DNA of 64,000 bases from Papilionanthe hookeriana x Papilionanthe teres (taxonomy: Eukaryota > Streptophyta > Magnoliopsida > Asparagales > Orchidaceae): assembly GCA_022702705.1 (NCBI GenBank), contig CM040427.1:76499283-76563282 (forward strand), given 5' to 3'. Below the pieces are notes generated by a model, which saw only the letters and a list, made by a program, of their open reading frames with translations, was not told the DNA's origin and searched no databases. Of this stretch, positions 56,541 through 64,000 are shown piece by piece (position 1 is the stretch's first letter; each line of letters starts with the position of its first letter). Both the position numbers and the translations under genes were made by a program.

Positions 56541-57500
56541 ATTTTTCAATCTCTAGATGCATTCTTCTGGAAGCTTGCCTGACTGGAAAGAAAGTGGGAT
56601 CCACTCCTAGCCTGTGAACTGCCACCTCTGGAGCTAATCCTGGCATTTTGTCATAACTCTAAACAAAACAGTACTTGAATTCCATTAGTAGCTTGACCAT
56701 GTTTTCGGAGTCTTCTTTATTGAGCAAGGAGCTACCAAAGGTCAGCGTAAGCTCGTCACTAGTACCTAAGTAACTTCTATTAACTCGTTTATTGTAGATT
56801 TAATTTCTTCTTCAAATTCTGGTGGAGCATTTCCGATTTGCAGACCTTCGAGATCATCTGAGGCTTCTAAGTAGACTTCATTAGGCTTGCAAGTTACAAC
56901 CAAGCAGAATCCCGTATTATCAACTGATCCTATTGTGCCGAATCCGAGACCATGTTTTGAATTGTGAGGCCGACTGGATTATTCCATAATTTTTCAAAGT
57001 GTTGTGATTGACCTTTTGTCCATCGTCGAGATAAGACACCGTGTTGAATTAAATTTTGAACACAGGGAAAATACCACTCAAAAGGCAGTTCTATTAATTC
57101 GGAAGAAGTAACATCTTGAAACTGTACATCATTTTATGTTTTGGAAGAAGAAGCACCATGGTAGAATTTGATTGGTTTAGTACTGCCGCCATGTACCTCC
57201 TTGACCACCATACCCTCGACCTTATTAGAATTGATCGGGGTCAGGGTCATAGTATGTACATAATGGTTAACCTTCTCATACATTGATTTGTATTTTTCAT
57301 TCTTTTCGTCTTCGAGAGAGATCTAGAACTGTGGTTTCTTCTAACTTATTGCCGCTACTTTTTTCTTGATTTCTTCTTCTTCAGAGCTGTTCTCCCAATC
57401 AACGTCAATGACTCGTTTCTTCTGTCCAACTTTTCCAACGTCTCTTCCTCGACCCCGTCCCCGGCCTCGACCTCGGGTGCGAGTTCTGGAGAAACCTTCA
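56541..57500 (-). pseudogene. Linker between protease and RT with RG-rich and acidic segments
   Basis: The minus-strand frame reads an Arg-Gly run of about 16 residues (57432-57480), then DVDWENSSEEEEIKKK (57370-57410) and HYVHTMTLTPINSNKVEGM (57215-57270), with later stops. RG-rich runs often bind RNA. It continues the protease frame with a stop near 57510 and joins RT; I see no clear intron borders. Confidence 0.55.
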
Positions 57501-58390
57501 CCATCTCGTCATAAGGGAGTGGTGAGTAACTGTTGAACTAGAACTTCGGGCTCTTCGTCATCTCGAACTTCTTTTGCTTCATTTGATACGGTGTTTCTGG
57601 AGAAGATTGTTTTCTTCGGAGGTGCGTACTAGGCTGCATCTTCATGAATTCCAATCTCGTGTACGGAGAATGGTTGCAAGTCACCCTTATTACACTGTTC
57701 TCCTCCTTCGTAATACTTTATGCATTGGTGCAGAGACGACGATACCATCCGGTTTTCATGGATCCATGGCCGACCCAGTAGAGTGTTGAACGATGTCTTA
57801 GAATCAATTATATGGAATTTTGCGGTTGTCTTTGCTAAGTCACCGGTCTTCATTAATAGTGTAATCGATCCAAGAGCTATTTTTCCTTTCTGATTGAACC
57901 CTCTTAATAACATCTTGTCTGCTTCAAGCTCACGAGCATCAATTTCCAAATATGTTAGCGTCCGAAGATTCATTATGTTGATTGATGCTCCCAGATCAAC
58001 CAACACTCTAGAGAGCGTAAACTTTCCAATAGTGACTGAAATGTACAACGGTCGATTGTGATCAGCTGTTCCCAGTAGTAGATCATTGACCGCGAAAATA
58101 ACACCTCATTGTTCTTTTAACGAGCAAACCTCGTTGAAGGAATTACCGGCCATTTGAGCTAAGCAAATTTCTGGATCAAGTAAAGCCTTGATCAGAGTTT
58201 CTCTCATCTCCTTTAACAGGATTAGAGCGTCGTAGATGCTCAGTTTGGCTGGTAGCTTCCTAAGATGGGCTAGCATGTTATAATCCACCTTATTACCATG
58301 TTCCTCGGTTTCTTCCCAAACGGGCAATTCTTCTACCGGGGTTGGCTCCTCCTGAGCAACCACCCACTTTCCTTTATCCTTTGGACCCAT
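57501..58390 (-). pseudogene. Ogre/Tat-like protease region
   Basis: MGPKDKGKWVVAQEEPTPVE at 58390, a TGA at 58106, then VLVDLGASINIMNLRTL near 57955-58005 (retropepsin site) and TLLGRPWIHENRMV near 57750-57790. In the lineage it processes Gag and Pol. The frame ends at 57629 (TAG). Confidence 0.85.
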
Positions 58391-59100
58391 TCTCAGAGGT
58401 AGAACTTTTCTGCTTCTTAGGTTGACTTCAGTTACTTGTCCTGAATCTGGTGGTCAATCTACCGGTGTCCCCTCTTGAATCGGAACTACTGGCTCTTCTG
58501 GAGTTTCTTTGGAATCTGATAGCTCTAATTCTATCGTGATTGGAGCTCCTCGAAATTCACAAATAGACTCGTTGCTTGTTAAGCTTTCATAACCATCTTT
58601 GTGAGCGTCTTCTCCTTCGTCGTGGTCATCGAGGTTCAGTATGATTTGAGAATCGTTTATCGTATCGAAAACGAGATCTAGATTAGGTTGGTTGTCGTTA
58701 GTTACATAATCTTTAGAAACAGTCAAAATGTAGCCAACACCAAAACTCTTATCATTATAAGATCCCGCTGGGGCGAGCAAATAATCATACGGAGTCAGAG
58801 GTCCAAGAGATTTCTCCCCCGAATCGGATACAACCATGCTAGGATAAGCAGCCCCTAGTGTACCCTTTGGAGCTTTGATTTTCTTTTCTTCTACAATCTT
58901 CTCCTCCTTCTGGGGCGGTTCTTCAATCGTAAGCGATAGTGCCGACTAGGCAGGATTTGAACTTTGAGTTGAAGCGAGCACCGAAGCGGTCTCGATATTA
59001 TCCAAAATTTTCTTCGAGCACTTTGTCCAGATAGTACTTCATCCATCGTAGGTCGTCTACGGGTCTATCAGAACAATAGGATCCGTTGAAATAACATTGA
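58391..59100 (-). pseudogene. Region between gag and protease
   Basis: Minus-strand frame 58837-58454 is acidic, with SLGPLTPYDYLLAPAG near 58780. It is in frame with the protease ORF, separated by a stop near 58454. No domain recognised; usual for the gag-pro spacer of this lineage. Confidence 0.55.
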
Positions 59101-60465
59101 CGGAACCTCCTTTTTGGGGTTCCTTCATGTATTCTTTCTGGATCGTTATGTTCCCCTTCAGAGATTATCTTCGAGCCAATTCTTAAAGGTAAAGCAGTCT
59201 TCGATCTTGTGTCCGAGCATCCTATGGTGGGGACAGTAGTTCGGATGATCCTTCTTGTTGACTTCTTCTGGCCTCCTGAGCTCTGGCAACTGAAAATCAA
59301 GTGTCTTCATCAAACTGTGAAACATTTTAGCCACTGCTTCAGTTTAGAAAGGATATTCCTTGTTCAGAAGTTCCTTCAGGGGACGTGACGAACGAGGCAG
59401 TGGTTGATCATGCTGCCATGGCTGATAGCTCGGTCGAGGCTGTTGATAGCCCTGCTGAGGTTGTTGATAAATCTGTTGTGGTTGTTGTTAAGTCAGTTGT
59501 AGTGGTTGATAACTGGGTTGTGGCTGTTCTGGCCGTATTTGCACTGGTTGCTTTCCCTTATCGACTGTCGAGACAATCCCAGATTTCTTTTCAAATGCTT
59601 TCACAGGCTTCTATTTATGAGTCTTATCGATGAAACTTAGCTGCTTTTCCTCCTCTTCAAAACTCCCGGCCTTGCTAAGCAACTTCTCGAAAGTCTTTAT
59701 TGTAAATCCTTTAAGGAGAAGCGCTATCGAGCCGTGAATACTCTTAAGCAGGATATCGACTGCATGTTATTCCTGAAGCAGTGGTTCACACTTCATGCTC
59801 AAATTCCTCCATCGAAGTATGTAGTCCACTAAAGTTTCATTCAGTTTCTGTTGCTCCACCAATAGATCACCGATAGTGATGTGGTGCTGAGCCCCGGCAA
59901 ACCGCTTAACGAAGAGGTTTTCCAATTCTGAAAATGTCTTGACGGAACCATTCGGAAGTTCTGCATGCCAATCGAAGGCAATCCCTAATAAACTGCTGAC
60001 AAACTGATAGAAGTGTAAAGCATCACTTCCACCGGCATTGCAGCAACTAGCACGAAAATGTACAAAATGCTTCCAGGGGTTTTCTGTACCATCAAAAGTC
60101 TTCAACAGAGGTGGTACGAAGCCTTTCGGGTATTGGACCGTATCAAATTCTTCAGATTAAGATCTACCTGTCTGAATAGATGTCCAGCTCTTAGACTGTG
60201 CTAAGGCTTATCACTCCTGCTGTTCCACCATGTTCTTGATATCCTTCTCAAGAATCATGCTTTGTGCAGAATCCTTCTTCGGCTGTTCATCTCCATTGAC
60301 AGACGTAATCTCTTTCCCTCCATTTGCAATGTGAATGATCTTCGGGGGTGTTTCCTTCTGTGGTTGAAGCTGACTCTGGAGAGTGGCTAAAGCGACAGCC
60401 ATCTCTTCCATCCTCTTTGCCATCTGAGAAATCGTATCATATTTCTCTTGAAGATGTGCTCTCAT
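59101..60465 (-). pseudogene. Ogre/Tat-like gag
   Basis: Heptad-like start (60465-60330), then FDGTENPWKHFVHFRASC near 60045-60098 and FDWHAELPNGSVKTFSELEN near 59925-59985, the gag core of the lineage. A Gln/Pro/Tyr-rich repeat (59395-59540) and CPHHRMLGHKIEDCFTFKNW near 59170-59235 follow, a zinc-finger-like end. Stops at 60208, 59767, 59607, 59490 and 59345, and frameshifts near 59160. Confidence 0.85.
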
Positions 60466-60489
60466 TACTCCTTGCAGAGCTGACGATGC

Positions 60490-61758
60490 TCAGGTCTCGA
60501 CCATGTTGATCTTGGTATACTCGTCATCCATGAACTCTGATGAATCTACTTCATTTTCTAATTTTTCTCCTCTTTCTTTTGCCAACCGTCGGAAGTCCGT
60601 CCTTAGCTTTCCTATGGCATCCTCTAGTGGCCTCTTCCAGACGGTCTCGTGGTTATCACGTGATGATTGTTGAATTTCTTTATCAGGAGTTTCTTTTAAT
60701 GTAGTGGTTCTTCCTTCTGATTCAGGCTCTCTGACGAGGCTTTTCTTCTCGGGATATTGTGTCGGTATCGACTCAGTGATAATAGGTCGACACACTATCC
60801 TTCTTGCAGCAGAAGGTCTAAGACCAGACGGTCTGTCTGTTATATGCTAGTAGGAGGTGTCCTCCCTAATATGGTGACCCGATACAACAACAGGCGAACT
60901 AGCTCGCATCTTCTTCCTTGGTTTCTCTACAGCAGTGACAAGCTCTACTCGCGGTCTGAGGCGGGATTTAGCTGGTATTCGTCCCATTCTTCTTAGGATT
61001 TCTGACACGGGTCATCTCTCTTTCTTAGCCAATTTCTCTACCACGGCCTGCAGCCGGGCAAATGGCGTACTCATGACCCTTTTTCTTTTACAATCATTAT
61101 AGTATGCAGGTCGGGGTAATGCAGCGGCGATCCTCTGGACATCTTCTTCATCCGATGTTGTAGAGAGAGGGTGAAACCTACTTCCCTCCAACAGACGTGA
61201 ATACTCGGGCAGTTCTTCCTCTTTCTCAGAAATCTTTTCCAGAAAGGCAACTTCAGCAGCCTTGGCCTTCTAGATCCTAGCGATCTTTATGCTCCTATTT
61301 CTCTTTTGAGTCCGAGTTAAGGGTGAAACTCTTGAACTTGACCCTATCTTGAAGACAGAAGGTATTGTAGCAAAATCTATACCCTCCACAGTGACAGGCT
61401 CATCACAGACTTGGATTTCCTTCCCCTTTAGTTTGGCAGGAGCTGGGGTAGGTGCAGAGATGACTAGACCGGTGGGGGTAGAGACAACAGTCCTCCTACG
61501 AACAGCAGTACTTCTCTCAGCTGGAACCCTTTGTAGGGGAGGGAATTCTTAAGTCGATTTCAGGTTGAACTCAGTTACGGGTTCCTCAGTTTCTAATACT
61601 TTGTTCATTATGGTGAACAGAGTAACATCTACGAACTTAACGTCCGTATTGTCAAATCCTTGTCCAAAACAGATGATCCCTTTGTCAGGAAGTTCATCCT
61701 TGTAGACAGCTAAGTCCAGTCCGTTGGTTAAAGAGAAAATTAACTTTGTTGCAGACAT
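60490..61758 (-). pseudogene. Ogre-like ORF1 (minus copy)
   Basis: The ATG at 61758 begins MSATKLIFSLTNGLDLAVYK, homologous to 27195. In-frame stops occur near 61549, 61272, 61005 and 60847. The end LENEVDSSEFMDDEYTKINM runs to TGA at 60490-60492, and gag continues in the same frame. Lys/Arg- and Pro-rich, no known domain. Confidence 0.7.
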
Positions 61759-62277
61759 TTCCTTTAGGGTAGATTCCGAACGTCAGTCCCGAATCATACT
61801 TCCTTTTGTCGCAATACTTAGGACGAAAAGAAAGAGTCCGAACACATTTTCCTTTATCTTAGTGTATTTGTGATTTTTAAAAGATTTTGTTTGTTAGAAG
61901 GTTGTTTATTAGAGGATTTGTTTGTTAGAACAAAACGATTAAAGGAGGAATGTTATAGAAAAAGTAATGGATCCGATTCAGAATTGGAAAGGAATAAAAA
62001 GTCTCATAAGACTTCTCAACTCGAAAGACCGCTCCTAGGCTAACACCTATTGGGGGTCTACCCCATTTCTGGGAGGCGGAAGGATTCCGAAACCTCTCTA
62101 TTTAGGGGTTTCTGAACAGTGGCTGCAGAATCCAAAAGGAGTTGACTATACCCGTTCAAGACAGAAATGAGCGTGGTATGCCAATGGAAAGAATGGTAGT
62201 TTGGTCCACAAGGTGTATGGACTCACTACCGATTTATGAAAGCAAAACCATCTGATTAAAATGGAGAGAGGAACTAG
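61759..62277 (-). other. Leader between PBS and ORF1 (minus copy)
   Basis: Non-coding; matches 26648-27194 reversed. Confidence 0.6.
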
Positions 62278-62295
62278 TCCCCAGTGGAGTCGCCA
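62278..62295 (-). other. Primer binding site, tRNA-Arg type (minus copy)
   Basis: The minus strand reads TGGCGACTCCACTGGGGA, five bases after the LTR end. Confidence 0.8.
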
Positions 62296-62643
62296 GAAGT
62301 TGTCGGCATATTTTTAGGTTATGTGTTTTAAAAAGGGTGTCGCCTATAGAAGTTGTTGGTGAATTTTAAATTTTAAATTTAATTTATATATATATATATA
62401 TATATATATAATTTAGAAAGTAGCATTTGATTTACAAAAATAATTTTAAGTTTAAAAATTTTAAGATATGAAATCAAACCGATCTCACATCCCAAATAGT
62501 TTACATAAACGAGCACCACACCATGAACCGTGTATCTATCCCGAAGAATAGGCACACTGCTTAAAGATGGGGCTCGATTAAATAAACTAGAAGATTTGTG
62601 ACATTCGTTTGGTTGCAAACCAATTTTATAAGCCGACAAGTTC

Positions 62644-62757
62644 CCCTACTTAATATAAAGAAATTAAGTGGGGTTTATATTGCCTGGGTTCTTAAAGTTC
62701 TCTATAAGGGAAAGCCCCTATAGTTAATGACATCTTAAATGTCTGAAGACACTTAAG
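62644..62757 (-). promoter_or_regulatory. Three consecutive stem-loops (minus copy LTR)
   Basis: CCCTACTTAAT (62644-62654) with ATTAAGTGGGG (62663-62673): the G-to-A change at 62648 is matched by C-to-T at 62669. CTATAAGGG (62702-62710) with CCCCTATAG (62715-62723). CTTAAATGTCT (62734-62744) with AGACACTTAAG (62747-62757). Confidence 0.65.
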
Positions 62758-63051
62758 AAAACTCTCGATAATGAACAGTTGTTTTAGTCTCAAGAATTTC
62801 AAAGTTTGAGGTTTCAAATGAATTAGATTTTGGAAATTTCAATAGAGAATTGATCAAATTTGGAACAGTTAATTTCAGTAGTCCAAAGGAAGAGAAGTAG
62901 GAGAAGCTGAGGATCCAAGAAGAATCTTGGCAACTTCCCAAACTATCCTATTGTTTGGCTTCAACTTAATAGTATATTTAATGTTGTAATCCTGTCAATT
63001 TTAATTAATTAGGACTTATATTTATATGACATAATCATACAAATAGTCTCG

Positions 63052-63324
63052 AAGATGTGAGGGTTTATGTCGTACCAAATGACTACCTCGGAGTCCTAAG
63101 ACCGGTTAGGGCATAATGTACATAACATGATTATGCAAATGCCTAACGAAGAGTTGAGGATTTATGTTGCACTAAGCAAACTATCTCGAAATCCTATGTC
63201 TTTGTTATTTAAAACTAGGAAAGGTTTTGCTGATGTAGATTCCAATTTTGCTGACGACGATGGCCGTGTCGTCCACTATGCTCCAAGCTCCTTATTGTTG
63301 AAGAGGTTTAGTTTTAGAACGTGA
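63052..63324 (+). pseudogene. Conserved reading frame antisense to the minus copy LTR
   Basis: VRVYVVPNDYLGVLRPV, two stops near 63113-63123, then MPNEELRIYVALSKLSRNPM and FADVDSNFADDDGRVVHYA. Homologous to 25606-25884. Confidence 0.4.
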
Positions 63325-64000
63325 AAATCAGGAGATGAGAGAAGTATTTTGGTTTAGAAAAGTCTTAAAGTCCAAATGTTCTTTAATGTTTTAATTAAAA
63401 CAAATCTTAAAGTTGATTAAACAGAACCGATTAGGATCTCATGGTTCCGTCATCCCGGCACCGTTATTTTCATCAAATTCACTTAGTCCAGATGAATTTG
63501 CTAAACTCAACTGAATGAGTTCTACACTTTCATTTAGACCGTGGAAAATCCCTTTAGCGACACGTGGGTTACATCATCCGAGGTATTCCCGATCATCCAA
63601 CGAGACGTATTAATTTAGTTGTAGTTGTAGTTTTGTTGTTCTGTTTGTGATTAAATTTTGAGTTGTTTTATATTTTGAAATGTTGTGGCGGTGAATTTTA
63701 TCTTGTTATGTCTTTTAATTTAGTTTTGGGTTTCAGTTTTGTGGCTATCCTAATAGTTTCAGTTTTCATGCAGGGTGACATTCTTGTTTAACATGCAAGA
63801 GAAGTAAAGTACAGTGCAGGTAAATAAATTGCAATGAAATAAAAGTGTACTTGGTAAGCATTCCTGTCACTTTCACCTACACTTAAAACACAGGTTAAAG
63901 CATTTAGATTTTTGCAACAAGTACCTAGGTAAAGCTAAGGGAAGGTTTTCGTTTTCTACCAAAATCATAATCCTATAGCTAGTCAATTCCTATGACGTCT

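Larger units (their letters stand above)
62301..64000 (-). mobile_element. 5' LTR of the minus Ogre-like element, partial
   Basis: Only the 3' 1.7 kb of the LTR is in the window; it runs off the end. It has outer and inner ends (62301 and 62354), a TA run (62385-62410), stem-loops (62644-62757) and the antisense frame (63052-63324). It aligns with 34874-36560 and, reversed, with 24990-26624. Confidence 0.88.

Noticed and set aside
1..64000. Host protein-coding, tRNA or rRNA genes
   Set aside because: Every coding segment with recognisable motifs belongs to a retrotransposon; no cloverleaf or rRNA signature was seen by eye.

Overview
This window is plant nuclear DNA, from an angiosperm and more likely a eudicot with a repeat-rich genome. 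I infer this from the element types: Athila-like and Tat/Ogre-like Ty3/gypsy retrotransposons and a plant L1-type LINE with a DUF4283 ORF1 and an RNase H tail. I cannot name the species. I found no host gene, tRNA or rRNA. Essentially all 64 kb is nested, broken and rearranged transposable-element sequence.

Layout. (1) 1-17206 is an Athila-like element (copy A), in + orientation. It holds the end of pol, two paralogous post-pol ORFs of the 'putative plant transposon protein' type, and an LTR. Its integrase is split by an 8.5-kb solo LTR of an Ogre-like element (1681-10186, minus, flanked by tggtct), about two thirds of which is tandem arrays. (2) 17207-19441 directly follows the copy A LTR with a second primer binding site and a gag-pol-deleted internal region, then an LTR fragment. 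(3) 19442-28332 is the 5' end of an Ogre-like element in + orientation: a 7.2-kb LTR, an Arg-type primer binding site and ORF1. It is cut off abruptly. (4) 28333-52946 is a second Athila-like element (copy B): gag, pro, RT, RNase H, integrase, the same two post-pol ORFs and a 3' LTR. A 7.4-kb solo Ogre LTR (34874-42297, duplication gacta) sits in its first post-pol ORF, and a LINE (47261-52820, minus) sits in a TA microsatellite of its LTR. (5) 52947-64000 is an Ogre-like element in minus orientation: post-integrase segment, integrase, archaeal-type RNase H, RT, protease, gag, ORF1, primer binding site, and the first 1.7 kb of its LTR.

Most interesting structure. In both Athila copies a 19-bp GC-rich dyad (ATCTCGCCGACGGCGAGAT and variants) forms clusters at three places: the LTR upstream of its TATA box, upstream of post-pol ORF 1 (which has its own TATA box), and upstream of post-pol ORF 2 (which has a 201-bp leader intron with matching splice sites). 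This looks like a retrotransposon with three co-regulated transcription units. In the Ogre-like LTRs, four copies share covarying stem-loops. Three copies share a TATA box about 0.3-0.4 kb upstream of a splice donor. Three carry a conserved antisense reading frame. Two have a duplicated LTR end plus primer-binding-site-like sequence. One has an 80-bp tandem array packed with TTGAC (W-box) cores.

All coding regions carry stops or frameshifts, so they are annotated as pseudogenes. All family assignments were made by eye from motifs; no search was run.
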